Source: Apium graveolens (lineage: Eukaryota; Streptophyta; Magnoliopsida; Apiales; Apiaceae). Taken from it: a stretch of 64,000 bases of DNA. Each line of letters begins with the position of its first letter. The first letter of the stretch is position 1. Below the pieces are notes generated by a model. It was not told where the DNA came from. It did not search any database and saw nothing but the letters and a program-made list of their open reading frames with translations. The DNA lies in NCBI RefSeq assembly GCF_009905375.1, contig NC_133649.1:226569275-226633274 (forward strand), written 5' to 3'. Shown here piece after piece: positions 19,314 to 32,721 of this stretch. The position numbers were made by a program, and so were the translations under genes.

Positions 19314-22300
19314 ATGGCAGAGGCGATTACACCCACAGTGAAGCCACGCCCAATTATACGCATTGGTTTGTTCATCATCTCTCACAGCACCCTAGTCAGG
19401 TACTCCTCTCTCTCTCTCTCTCTCCCCAGTATCTACCATTAATCTACATGTAAAGCTGAGTTTATCTAATTTTCTAAAGTTTGAGACTTGATGGCAATGA
19501 ACAACAAATTAGTGTTTTGGGTGTTTCAGTATTGTGTGCTGTGTAGCTGGAGTTTTGGCATTGTTGCTTTTGCCTGTTCTTGCTAAAACAACTTACTTTT
19601 CTGAAAATGCCCTTATGCCAGGTTAGTAATTTTATCAGAGTTTAGATTTTTTTTTTAATACTACCTTTGTTAGCATTCCTTTCTAAGTGAAGTTAATTAT
19701 ATTTTTACACTTAATTATAAGGCTTAATGACCTTTTCGGCCTCAGAGTTTGCACCAGCGTACTCATAAAACCCTGAAGTTTAAAAGCGTACCATTTCAGC
19801 CCTCGGGTATCCAAAATGTGCTTTTTTACCCTTGGACCAGGAAAAAAACAGGTAAAAACTGGCCGGTCTAAGGGTAAAAGGTTACGTTTTTAGTACCGGA
19901 GGGGCAAAAAGGTACGGTAATGAACTACAGGGGCCGATGGGTATATTGATGCAAACTTTGAGGTTTAAAAGGTCATTAAGCCTAATTATAATGTAGAACT
20001 CTGTTGAGAGTTGATACTTTATATCTTTACTGTTTAGCACTATTTGACTTCAGTTACAACTTTTAGGTGAAATTGTTTAAAAATCTCTTTGGAAGATAAG
20101 ATAAAAATGTAATGGATATGGAAGAGAATTTAAAATCACCATTTACATGCTTGTTGCCTTTATACTGATGGAAGTGAAACGAGACTTAAAGGAAGCACCA
20201 ACATCCAAGGTGTGAATTTTACGATGATTTGGATATTATTGGCATATTGCTATAATGACTTGGGGTTAATGAGCTTTCATTGTACCTTTTTGTGAGCGCC
20301 TAACTTAGAGAAATAAGGTTTTCTTGCTTTTAGTATATAATAATCTGTTGGGAAGAGACAAGAAAATTTGTAAAGCATTTGTTAATTTACTCGTTAGCAT
20401 TTGTTAAATAGATGAAATCTTTAATTGTGCCTGGTGATTTTAATTAGCACTCAGAATATCGAGTCATCTATAAGCTTCAGTACTCAGAATATCAACTCAT
20501 CTATAAGCTTACCTTAATATCATTTTATTATGTTTTTAAATTATTCTTTGCTAATATAGTGGTAAGTGTCTGTTTTTTTTATAATGCAATAGATGGAATT
20601 CTAAAAATTGTGAACAAATGAAACTGAAGTCCATTTATATGCAAAAGAATTGCCCCCGGCAACATAATATTGTATTAAATGACTATGAGCACCATAAATT
20701 TGACTTGTTGATTTCTTGGCAATGTTACTTCATTCCTTAAAGTCAATACCAATCTCTATGAGGTCAACATGCTGGAAATCGAAAATAGTGATAGTGCTAT
20801 GTCGAAAATTTATTGCAATAAACTATTTGAAAGTCGAGGAATCATAAGTAAAAATGAAAATAAGCAGATAAGTGGAGGAGTGTCACTTGCTGGACTTTAG
20901 TTTAAAGGAACTACAGAAGCTATATATCGCTTAAATATTGCTTCTTGCCCTTTTGCAGGTTCTGCCATAACTATGTTATCTGGAAAGGGTGTCGTAGAAG
21001 CTGAGAGATTTGTGAAAGAACTTAGTAGATTGGATTCAAAACCTTCAAGCACAGGCCTGTATGTGCCTCTATAATTTCGTTGAACTTAATGCATTTTCTT
21101 TAGTTTTTCATGTGCTGTCTCCAGAAAGTAATTTACTGAAAGGACTAAGAGAAGCAGTGATGATAAATCTTATGTGTTTCATCTCTATTTTTCAATTTTG
21201 ATATGTTATAAAATTGCTAACTCATTGAACGATGTTGCCTTATTGAATTGATATTCTCTTTGGATCAACATATATAGTCATGGTCTGCTGGAAAAGGTTA
21301 ACTGGTTCACCTTGCTCATTATTGCAGAGAAATTCCAAAATTGATTGCAACGCGAATGGCATATTTGGGTGGGGAAGTTAGTTATCACAATTTCCATCCT
21401 CAATCAAAACATTTTCATCCCTTGCACTTTTTTTCTAGCCCTGATCCTAAAATGGTTAAAGCAAACTATAGTTGTTCATCATATGGTGTTAATGTCATCG
21501 GCGTTGCTAGAGCTCCACGTAGTGATGGAAAAGAGGCTATTGTCTTGGTAACACCGTACAATTCTACAAATATTAGTTTGGGGGAGGCCCTGTCTTTGGG
21601 CATTGCATATTCAGTTTTTTCATTGTTTACGCAAGTAAGTTGGCTAGCTAAGGATATTATATGGGTTGCAGCTGATTCAAGGCATGGTGAATATGCGTCG
21701 ATTGTTTCTTGGCTAAGGGACTATCACTCTCCTTCATTTGGTGGTTTGGAGAAGCTAAATGCCAAGGCGTGTCGTGAAAGTCTCGTCACAGGAAGTGGAG
21801 TGTCTGATAATTTTTTGCGGGGTGGGACAATGGCAGCTGCTCTTGTCATTAAGGTTGCAGATAAAAGTGATGTGTTAAACAAGGATGCACTAAGCATCTA
21901 TGCTGAGGCCTCCAATGGGCAAATGCCGAACCTAGACCTTATTAATGTCGTAAATTATTTGGCAGTACATGGACAAGGTTTTTATGTGAAGGTGGAGAAA
22001 TCACCATCTTTGCTGGACTCAAAGTGGCTGAAGGTTCTTGGTAAAGCTATTGAGTCACTAGGAAAAATTGCTAGAAATTTGAATCCTCAATGGAAATTTG
22101 GCATCCCTGTTGCAGACTATGTTGAAGGCACTGCTACACTTGCTAGTTCTCTGTATAATCAGGTTATCCACTCTCCCTTTTTTTAAACTTCAGTAAATCC
22201 CTAGCTTTCGGGGTCTTGGAGGTGCGTGACATTGCTGAAGTTGGACACAGTAAGATGAAGAAATAGTATCAGAACTGATGCAATCTTTTATGTTTCTATG

Positions 22301-25300
22301 TATTTTGGATAGGCTTTAGGTGTTCCAACGGGTCCTCATGGTGCTTTTCGCGATTATCAAGTTGATGCGGTTACTTTGGATATTCTGCCCAAAATCTCTT
22401 CTTACCATAAAGCCAGGCGAAATGAATTTCTTTTGCACAGCGCCAGGTCAGTATTTTTTTGGATATCTTTCTTTTTCATGATTCACTTAGACAAAGCTGA
22501 AGACTTAATATTGCTTATATGAAGAATGGAAATCAGTATACCAACTCTGGGTTTTTCTTGAGAAACACTGGAAACTGTTAAAGATGCTAGTAGGAATTGT
22601 TTGAATTTGGCGAAAAGCATCTTTTGTCGCACGAACTTTACTAGTTTTTTCTATGTAGTCTATGAACTTTTAACTTCAAATTAATAACCCTGAACTCGAC
22701 TGCCGGTATAGTAAAAGGTCCTTCACTAACAGAAGTGTAACGGAAACAAATGAAAATACATCTGGCAAATGACACGTAGACAGAGACATCTGACATGGCA
22801 TGTGTGCCTCTTCTGTGAGCGTCATGCACCTGAACATCTTTTTACTCTATCACGAAATACCTCCATATTTCACTATATTATCAATTTTATTCTTCCCTCC
22901 ATTCTGGTTTTAGATGTCTTCCTTCCTTCCATTATATACATGTAGCAGATATGTTTAACTCCAGAGAGAAGAATTGACCACGCTTGTATCTGATGCACAC
23001 AGCCCATTGCAGTATTTGACTCTTGCCACTACCAAAATAGATAAGATACGAATTATGTAACGCTTGAATCATATGATTCATTTTTATAGGCACAAGGCAC
23101 TTAAGAATCACACTATAGTTTTGACGTGTAGAATTCTTAGCAACACTGCTCTTAAGCGAGCAGGACAAGTTGGAAAAAAAATGACATGTACTAACACTAC
23201 CACATTATAATTATAATATTTTCATGCAATATATGTGACATGGATATTACAGCTCCAGATGTACTGGCTGTAAATGTAGAAATAATGATTAAAATTATTC
23301 AAATATCCTAATACATGTGTTGCTAAAACTCAAATATTATAACTTGTAATGACCATAGCAACTACACCAATATTAAGGTAATCAAGTCAAATTTGCAAAT
23401 GTATTAAACTGGCTGTAGGTTTCGAAACAATGAAAGCAGGATAAGCATTTCATATTTTGAAACAACCATGGCGATAGGCAATAAGGAAGTTATCAAACAT
23501 TTTTCATTAGTTTCAAGCAACAAGGGTTGGGCCAATATGCGAGCAGGAGTGGATCTACTGTTTCCAAAAAAACGAATATTTTGATGAGAATACAAACTGC
23601 AGCATATTTTCTGGAGGTCTGATGCCTCTAAATCAAACTGAACGCCGTTGTCTGGCATTGGCTCTAGTGTTCTTGATCATTATTCATTATTTCTTTGATT
23701 GTCACATTTTTCAACACCAGAACCTTGTCCAAGGCCTGAATTTTCTCCCTGCTCTCCAACATAAGCAAATGATGACTGTCTGCTACAATCACCGGGATTA
23801 TCAAATGAGTAAGAGGAGCCTTTTATTGGTTGTGTAAATGGAACTCTAGGGCTGCCTCCAACAGGGTTAGGAGAACCGTACCCTATCATGTATCCATCAT
23901 AAGCTATTCCACCTCCAGCCACCATTTCTTGGTTGTCATTACACTTTCTTAAGGAACCTGTTCTTTCAGTATAGTTTTTTGACATAGAATATTACACACA
24001 TTATAATTTATTATAGTGCCAGCAAATATTAGCGATAATAACTTGCAGATTGTTGTATATAGCGATATAAGTGTTAATGCATGGATATAGTGTCACTATT
24101 TATATGCTTTCCACTTCCTTTAGCTTGTCTGTATAGTAGCGTAGTCAGCAATATGTGCATTTCCATATTATCCTTACTAAATGCAAATTGCTTTAACCCG
24201 TATACCCTCATTCTTCACAAATTTCACACAAACTCATTTCATTACAACATATTTATATATCGCCATCTTATATTGTTCTACATTGTCGAATACCATCCCT
24301 AGTGCAAATTGTGAAATATTTGCTGATTCATCGAAATATAGAGTCATCTTCTAACTCAATAAAGTCTCCCAAAATTTTATTATCCGTCCATACCTTGTCC
24401 ATATTTGAATAACCGAAATCCTTAGCATAAGATTTTATGTTTACCAATTACAAGTGATCCAAGTCAAAATGCTTATCTACGACATCGAATGCACCACCCC
24501 AATACCTGGACTTTTCTTTGTTGCCATTCCATTTAATCAACTTCCCCTAATGTTAAATAACTAATTTCACAAAATTTTTACCCATCCCGCATAATAAATT
24601 CCAAAATAAATAACCAAACCTAATATTAATTAAAGCATAAGGTCCTCAAAATTTGAAAGTGAAACATTGCGGTAGTAGTTCGGGACAAATAAAATGTAAA
24701 AAGTTCCCCCATAATTATTGAAACAAACAATACAAAAAAGAATATATACATTTATATAGGTCAACGACATAAAGAAAGTGATAGTATAATTGAAGAACTT
24801 TAAAATGTAACATGGAACCAAAAAACAACTTACATAGTGAATAAAAATGCTAACCTTGACAGAGATTGTATTTTTGCATTTTATAGTCGGAACATTACTC
24901 AACTTCTTGAAAAGGACGGTGAAAATTAGGGTTTAGTTGTAATATATAGTAAGAAAGAGGGTGCGAGGTATATACATCTAATTCTGGTCGGAGAGAGTTG
25001 CCACATCAGATGTCATTTTGTCCATGTATCAGTCTACATTAGAGGCTAAATATAATTCTGTTTGATCCCGTAATATTTCTGTCAACTAAGGACCTTTAAT
25101 TATAATGACAATCAAGTTTATGGTTGTTGTTACCTGCTAATTAAAAGTTCACAGGCTATATCGAAAAAAATAGGTAAAGCTCGTAGGTCGAAAGATGCAT
25201 TTTTCCTTTAAATTTGTATGAAGTGTATTATGGGAACCTGAGTTTTGGTTGGTTGCAGGTTAGTTGAAGGAGTCACGCGATCTGTAAATAACCTCCTGGA

Positions 25301-26129
25301 GAAGTTTCATCAGTCCTTCTTTTTGTACCTTTTAACGTATCCTAATAAATTTGTGTCAGTTGGAGTCTACATGATTGCTTTTCTGCTGCTAATTGCACCC
25401 CTTCCGGTAGTTGCTGCTTCTCTCTATTCCGATGCACACAAATTTACCTCTGGAATAGAGACTAAAGAAGTAACTTCAGTGGACTTTATTGATGGGCCTA
25501 CCATCAGTGCTAAATCATGGAGATGGCTTTACGCTGCAAAAACAGTATTCATTATACACTTGTGGGGTTTTGTTGTTACAGTGCTTCCCTTCTTTATTTG
25601 TCAGATTCCCAATTGTTCATCAACAACCAGCTTGCTAATTTGGATTGCATCGTCCGGTTTTAGCCTTATATTCATGCATCTACTTCTTGGCTCACCTTTT
25701 GTAACTGCTAGCATACCTCAGTCGGAGGGAAAAGAATGGCTTCTCTTAAAGTCAGTAACCATTACAGCTGCATTTATAGGACTATGCTTAATGTCCGTCA
25801 TAAACTTTGCCACAGCAGAAATAGGAGCTCTTCTAACAGTTCCAATGTGTTTGATGGCTAGACCATTAAAGCGAGATTTTAATGCTCACTCAACAAAAGC
25901 ATTTACCCGGGGTGCTTTGAATCTGGTGGTGCTACACATTGGATTTCCTGCGGCTGCATATTTTCTAATGAAAGGTGCATTTGAAGGTTTTGACAGCATG
26001 AATGTAGGTGATTTCTGGTACTGGATGGAGTCTCTGTGGGTATGGAACAGTGCCACATACATATACATATGTATGGCTTATATTCCTTGCTGGGTTTCAT
26101 GCATTCACATTTTGCTACATCCTTGTTAA
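19314..26129 (+). CDS. GPAA1: GPI transamidase component GAA1/GPAA1 (six coding exons)
   Basis: Exons 19314-19399, 19530-19621, 20959-21058, 21328-22162, 22313-22446 and 25259-26129, all GT-AG and phase-compatible, give 705 codons, the usual length for plant GAA1. Exons 1-2 encode a cytosolic start and a first membrane helix (residues about 18-46, IVCCVAGVLALLLLPVLA). Exons 3-5 hold the large lumenal M28-peptidase-like domain, including FHPLHFFSSPDP and VAADSRHGEYASIVSWLRDY. Exon 6 holds the multi-pass C-terminal region and ends CWVSCIHILLHPC. Known role: the ER complex that cleaves precursor C-termini and attaches the GPI anchor; GAA1 is proposed to present the GPI lipid. Introns 2 and 5 contain transposon insertions. 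No frame damage seen, so it is likely functional. Confidence 0.95.
19402..19427 (+). repeat. CT microsatellite in GPAA1 intron 1
   Basis: A run of TC/CT dinucleotides immediately after the exon 1 splice donor; it may act as a pyrimidine-rich segment of this short intron. Confidence 0.85.
19721..19982. mobile_element. Mutator-like MITE in GPAA1 intron 2
   Basis: 262 bp with terminal inverted repeats of about 40 bp beginning GGCTTAATGACCTTTT at both ends, flanked by a perfect 9 bp duplication TAATTATAA (19712-19720 and 19983-19991). No coding capacity. The 9 bp duplication is the hallmark of Mutator-superfamily transposition. Confidence 0.92.
22609..25206. mobile_element. Long-TIR Mutator-like element in GPAA1 intron 5
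   Basis: 2598 bp with terminal inverted repeats of roughly 200 bp; the outer 64 bases match at about 50 positions by eye. They start GGCGAAAAGCATCTTT on the left and, inverted, GGAAAAATGCATCTTT on the right. Flanks are TTTGAATTT (22600-22608) and TTTAAATTT (25207-25215), a 9 bp duplication with one mismatch. No transposase is present, so it is non-autonomous. The interior is A/T-rich and includes a minus-strand open stretch at 23404-23985 that could be captured host sequence. Confidence 0.82.
23683..23985 (-). CDS. Hypothetical 100-codon ORF inside the intronic Mutator-like element
   Basis: Starts MSKNYTERTGSLRKC and ends at two consecutive stops after QRNNE. The composition is gene-like: Gly/Ser-rich with MIGYGSPNPVGGSPRVPF, unlike the A/T-rich surroundings. 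The same frame stays open for a further 85 codons after the stops (to 23404). I do not recognise the family. It may be the last exon of a captured host gene with its 3' region, which would make the carrier a Pack-MULE. It runs antisense to GPAA1. A chance ORF cannot be excluded. Confidence 0.35.
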
Positions 26130-26780
26130 CCAGTTTTGCTCCCAGTTGTACTCTCTGTACCTTTGTACCACTAAACTAAATCATACAATGCGTAGTTTGT
26201 CTAGCATAGTTATCATATAAAAGTCAGGTAATTGCATTTTGCATGCTTCAAATTTTGTTCAAAGATGATTTTATACTAGAAGTTTACCATATATAATTTC
26301 CTGCCGTTGCAATTCACAAATTTCAGTCATTGTTGATGGTTACCGTTAAAATGTTGAAGGGTAAAATTGGAACTTTTGCATAAAATTAAAATAATATTGA
26401 TATTCATAATGTTTTACTTAATTTTAAGATTTGAGAATAAAAATTTATAAGGCGTGGATAATTTGCCTAATTATTATTATTAAATATAATTCGTAGATTA
26501 TGTTGATAACTTATTTTAGCTTGATATTTATATCAGTAGCATATCATAAATACAAATATTTAGATATTGAATTCCATCAACTAAAAACCAAAATTTATAT
26601 TTAGACTACCAGTAATAATCATAAATCATACAACTAAAGGAAAAAAAGGTTAAGAAATATCAGTCAAAAGGAATACAATTCTATTTTACAAAATAGAAGA
26701 TACAAAATTGGAAGATATTGAAAAAAGTTAATATTCCAAATTTGAGAAGAGGCTTTGTATACAAAAACAATGAGGCCGTA
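26130..26780. other. GPAA1 3' region and intergenic space
   Basis: A/T-rich sequence with no ORF of note. The first 100 bases probably form the GPAA1 3' untranslated region. No transposon ends were recognised. Confidence 0.5.
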
Positions 26781-26784
26781 AGCG

Positions 26785-26831
26785 GGCCCAAAACCGAAAA
26801 TGGGCTTTGTCAAATCGCATTAAAACCCTAA
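26785..26831 (+). promoter_or_regulatory. Site II elements and telo-box of the RPL37 promoter
   Basis: GGCCCA (26785-26790, site II on the minus strand), TGGGCT (26801-26806) and AAACCCTAA (26823-26831, telo-box) lie within 50 bases, followed by TATAAAA at 26847-26853. This combination is the standard promoter signature of plant ribosomal-protein genes, coordinating expression in dividing cells. Confidence 0.85.
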
Positions 26832-26959
26832 AAATGAGTGAACTCGTATAAAAGCCGTAACGATTGAGTTTTTATATGTTCTTCCTAGCTGCTGCACAAG
26901 TGCATACACATCCAAGGAAGGTGGGCTAGGGGTTTTAAAGTTAATCTTCATTTGTGGAA

Positions 26960-28478
<1,519 letters not shown>

Positions 28479-29137
28479 GGTTACAACATGCTGAAGATAT
28501 TTGTAGCTGTTAAAACAACTCCAGGCTTTATGTTTGGTGGTTGTCTTAGTTTTGAGACCAGATTTTGTTATTGTATTTTGAAGATTGATATTATGCTCTT
28601 TGCTTGGTTATTCGAAAAACACCTGCACTGTTTTTTAAAGTTATTTCCTTTATATCTATCCAGTTCTCGAGCACTCTACAGTTATATTCTTTCCATTTTT
28701 CTCTTTCCTTATTTGTTTTTGTCTATTGCTACATAAAATTTGTACAAGATATTTTCAAATCAAAAAATGATAAACCAAGATATTTGTGTGCTGATTGCTG
28801 ATGTTTGCCTGGGCTATGGAGTTAATAAAGGATTTTGTGACGTTATATGCATTTCTGGTGCCTTGGTGACTAGGCAATGTTCTGTGTCGTATACAAACGT
28901 TTCGTGTTTTCGCATACCAAACCTTTAACCCGAACTCAATCCGAATTTACATTTGTGTACCAATTTGGTGACACTAACCCGTAACTAATATATTCGTATT
29001 TACCCGTTTCAGTACATTAAAGTACACAGATTATATACAAAATAAATTAATTATTAAAAAATGTAATAGATAATTAAATGGTGAAATACTCATGTAGTTA
29101 AGAAACAATAAAATATATTTTAGAATTTACAAATATA
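28479..29137. other. RPL37 3' region and A/T-rich spacer
   Basis: The first few hundred bases likely contain the 3' untranslated region. From about 28860 the sequence becomes rich in CGTGT/ACCCG words, resembling one side of a repeat that resumes after the MITE at 29139-29396. No gene seen. Confidence 0.4.
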
Positions 29138-29138
29138 T

Positions 29139-29396
29139 ATTCCCGACGTCCAATTTATCTGTTATGTTTGACTTTTTGCGGTCAAATTTACCCAACTTTG
29201 ACTGAAATTTTACATAGTGGATTATCGAAAATATTTATAAAAATTATGTTATTAGAAAGAATGCTTAATGTGCTTTAATATGTATTTTAAAGTTTTTAAA
29301 AATAATGAAAGAATAAGTTTTTATATATGGTCAAAGTTGAGTTAATTTGACCATCAAAAGTAAAAAAAAGACGAATAAATTGGGACGGAGGGAGTA
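29139..29396. mobile_element. Stowaway-like MITE
   Basis: The right end reads GGGACGGAGGGAGTA, the classical Stowaway terminus (inverse of TACTCCCTCCGTCCC), next to TA. The left end, TATTCCCGACGTCCAATTTAT, is its diverged inverted partner. The body has GTCAAA/TTTGAC inverted words. About 260 bp, no coding capacity. Stowaway elements are mobilised by Tc1/mariner transposases. Confidence 0.8.
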
Positions 29397-29985
29397 TATG
29401 TTATTTAGAATAGGCAAAATTCACATTTGGTATTTAGTAAATATATGTATATTATATTATTTTAAAAATTTAATTATTTATTTATTCCGTGTACCTTCGT
29501 TCCGTGTCGTGTATCTATATTGGAATTCAAACCCGACACTAATTATATTCGTGTTTTTTCGTGTTTGTGTACTTTCGTGTTCATGTACCAAATTTTCGAA
29601 CCCAAATATTAATTATTCGTGTCGTTTCGTATCCAGTATTGCCGGGTCATCCTAATTACTGAAGTTTTATTTATCAAGAAGAATATCTTGGCAAGAAATG
29701 TTAGAGGTAAAGAAACACAATAAATGAAAGAGGTAAAGAAACATGATATGTCGAAATCAACATGGTAAACATTACATTTAAATGAATGTAGTTAAAAAAA
29801 ATTGTACTTTCATGGGCCGACAAAACCAGTAATTTTTTCTTTCTTTTCATTATAAATCATACTCCGCAGAGCAGGTGCATGTCGAGAAGGTGAATTCATA
29901 TGACGAGCAAGGGGGCTGAGCCGTACAGTTCTTTTATTTGTTTACTAAACGTGAGGTGCGGAGCTGTTGATGAAATCAAGCCTCA
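29397..29985. other. Repeat-like spacer before the Tat element
   Basis: From 29480 to 29650 there are many CGTGT/ACACG words, as in the spacer left of the MITE, suggesting the MITE sits inside an older repeat I cannot name. No ORF or clear termini. Confidence 0.35.
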
Positions 29986-29989
29986 CATA

Positions 29990-30415
29990 TCTGGACCAGA
30001 TGAATGTCTTTGATAGGCCAGAAGTAACCAGGCTCAGATAGAAGTACAGAGGCCCAAAAGAAATAACATCCCAGGCCCAAGCCGGGGTGGTCCCCGATGC
30101 CACGTGACACAGGACAAAAGAGTCAACTGTCTCATGTTACCCAAAATGGAACAATTGTATCCCAACCGTTCATGGGTAAATATCCCAAGACAACTCTGAT
30201 GGAGAAAGGATACCTGACCACACAGTCCATCTGGACCGTCCAACCAATCACCAACCAAGAATGATCAAAGGCCAGGATAAAGAGGTACAAACCCCAAAAA
30301 CCCTATATCTTGGGACCTATAAAAGGCCCCAAAAAGAGGGTTTATAGGGTGCAATGAAAATCATTTTGCTGCTACACAAATACACACATATAACTAAATA
30401 TTTTGAATAACTCTC
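29990..30415 (+). promoter_or_regulatory. Promoter-like leader of a Tat-type gypsy element (probable LTR end)
   Basis: Contains TATAAAA at 30318-30324 in GGGACCTATAAAAGGCCCC and a C/A-rich leader, and leads into the TTC tract and gag. The style is that of Tat/Retand LTRs, but the element's 3' LTR is outside the window, so the limits and the primer site cannot be fixed. Confidence 0.45.
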
Positions 30416-30417
30416 TT

Positions 30418-31336
30418 TCCTTCCTTCTTCTCTTCCGGTTCTTCATTCTATTCTTCTCTTCTTTCTATCTCTCTTCTTCTTTTCTTCTGTCTTCTTCTTC
30501 TTTTCTTTCTTCTTTCTTCGCTTCTTCTTTCTTCTTTTCTGCTTCCTTCTCTTCTCTCTTCCGCTTCCGTCTTCTTCTTCTGTCTTCGTTCTTTCCTGTC
30601 TTCCTTCTCTTCTCTTCTTCTTCTTCTTCTTCTCTTTCGCTTCTTCTTCTTCTCTTCTCTTCTTCTTCTTCTTCTCTCTTCTTCTTTCTTCTTCTTCTTC
30701 TTCTTCTCTCTTTCTTCTTCTTCTTCTTCTTCTTCTTCTTCTTCTTCTTCTTCTTCTTCTTCTTCTTCTTCTTCTTCTTCTTCTTCTTCTTCTTCTTCTT
30801 CTTCTTCTTCTTCTTCTTCTTCTTCTTCTTCTTCTTCTTCTTCTTCTTCTTCTTCTTCTTTCTTCTTCTTCTTCTCTTCTTCTTCTTCTTCTTCTTCTTC
30901 TTCTTCTTCTTCTTCTTCTTCTTCTTCTTCTTCTTCTTTCTTCTTCTTCTTTTCTTCTTCTTCTTCTTCTTCTTCTTCTTCTTCTTCTTCTTCTTCTTCT
31001 TCTTCTTCTTCTTCTTCTTCTTCTTCTTCTTCTGTCTTCTTCTTCTTCTCTTCTTCTTCTTCTTCTTCTTCTTCTTCTTCTTCTTCTTCTTCTCTTCTTC
31101 TTCTTCTTCTTCTTCTTCTCTTCTTCTTCTTCTTCTTCTTCTTCTTCTTCTTTCTTCTTCTTCTTCTTTCTCTTCTTCTTGCTTCTCTTCTTCTTCTTCT
31201 TCTTCTTCTTCTTCTTCTTCTTCTTCTTCTTCTCTTCTTCTTCTCTTCTTCTTCTTCTTCTTCTCTTCTTCTTCTTTCTTCTTCTTCTTCTTTTCTTCTT
31301 CTTCTCTTCTTTCTTCTTCTTTCTTCTTCTTCTCTT

Positions 31337-31367
<31 letters not shown>

Positions 31368-31549
31368 TTCTTCTCTTCTTCTTCTTCTCTTCTTCTTCTT
31401 CTTCTTCTTCTTCTTTCTTCTTCTTCTTCTTCTTCTTCTTCTTCTTCTTCTTCTTCTTCTCTTCTCTTCTTCTTCTTCTTCTTCTTCTTCTTCTTCTTTC
31501 TTCTTCTTCTCTTCTTCTTCTTCTTCTTCTTCTTCTTCTTCTTCTTCTT

Positions 31550-31580
<31 letters not shown>

Positions 31581-31745
31581 TTCTTCTTCTTCTTCTTCTT
31601 CTTCTTCTTCTTCTTCTTCTCTCTTCTTCTTCTTCTTCTTCTTCTTCTTCTTCTTCTTCTTCTTCTCTTCTCCTTCTTCTTCTTCTTCTTCTTCTCCTTC
31701 TTCCCGTTCCGCTTCTTCTTCGTCTTCTTCTCCTTCTTCTTCTTC
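30418..31745 (+). repeat. 1.3 kb (TTC)n pyrimidine tract
   Basis: Almost uninterrupted TTC triplets on the plus strand (GAA on the minus strand), broken by single-base slips (TTTC, CTC) and a few GTC, GCT or TAT interruptions, denser near the edges. All six-frame open stretches here are poly-Phe/Ser/Leu or poly-Lys/Arg/Glu and are not genes. Long GAA:TTC tracts form triplex DNA and can attract silencing. Confidence 0.98.
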
Positions 31746-31839
31746 CGAAAAACCCATTTCTTACTCTCACACCGGAGTTGCCGCGGGATACAACCCCCCT
31801 CTTCGGATTCTGAACCTGAAAAGGAATCTAAGCAGGAGC

Positions 31840-32690
31840 AAATGGCCCGTGTTCTCCGGGATCTCAAAAGAAAGGTGGAAGGAGATGTGGAAGTCGGGGC
31901 GGCGACCACGCCCTTCACCAGAAAGCTGGAATCGACCCCAGGGAACCAACACTCAAGCACTTCAACTTCGACTCTTTTGACGGGCTTGCCGACCCTGAAG
32001 AACATCTCAACTACTTTAAACAGATCTCAAACATATATGATTACAATGACCTCACCAAATGTCGTTTCTTCGCTTCAACACTAAAGGGAGGGGCACAGAA
32101 ATGGTTCAGTCGAATCTCCTCTCGGAAGGACTTCCGGGAGATATTTCTCAAGAGGTTCAGGGCGAACCGTATGAACAAGCTCCAGATGTGCCACTTGGAA
32201 ACCATTCAACAAAGAAGTAGAGAAACTCTTCCAGAATTCATCAAAAGGTTTCAAGAATTAGTCAACCAGCTCTCCAACCTTGAGGAGAAGGAAGCCGTGA
32301 ATATTTTCCGGCGTAATCTCCACCCGGTTTCATGTGAAGGCTATGTGAAGGACCTAATCCATAGGGAGCCCCAAAGCCTCGCCTCGGCTTATGCGATGGC
32401 TTGAAAGTTCATCAAACATAATGACTTCCTCACCTCGATGAAGATGAATAGGCGGATCCGGGATGATCATGAGTCCCCGAAACACCGCCGCGCCTACGGG
32501 AAAGAAAAGAGACACAGGACAGACAGACAGACCAATTATGTGCAGCAATCCCGGGGACCCCACCCCGAGATGACTACTCCAGACCACAGAAGATTGAAAG
32601 GAAGCCCAAGCCCAAAAGGGAGCCACAACCAGAGCCCGAATGGACTCCACTCAACCGGCCCCGGGCCGACATCTTGAGAGAAGTCAAGGG
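31840..32690 (+). pseudogene. gag: Tat-type gag, broken
   Basis: Frame pieces match Tat/Retand gag: HFNFDSFDGLADPEEHLNYF (about 31955-32015), STLKGGAQKWFSRISSR, then PEFIKRFQELVNQLSNLEEKEAVNIFRRNLHP. An in-frame TGA at 32402-32404 interrupts it, the same frame continues to about 32610, and another frame carries the basic linker before the zinc region. The N-terminus cannot be fixed because it abuts the TTC tract. Confidence 0.8.
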
Positions 32691-32721
32691 AAAGCCCTTT
32701 TAATACCCCCCGAAGCCGCTG

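Noticed and set aside
21345..21551. Second frame over GPAA1 exon 4
   Set aside because: Out of frame with the GAA1 domain, and the splice phases agree only with the frame used.
30403..32084. Open frames of 300-525 codons over the TTC tract on both strands
   Set aside because: They are translations of a simple repeat (poly-Phe/Ser/Leu or poly-Lys/Arg/Glu) and contain no protein pattern.
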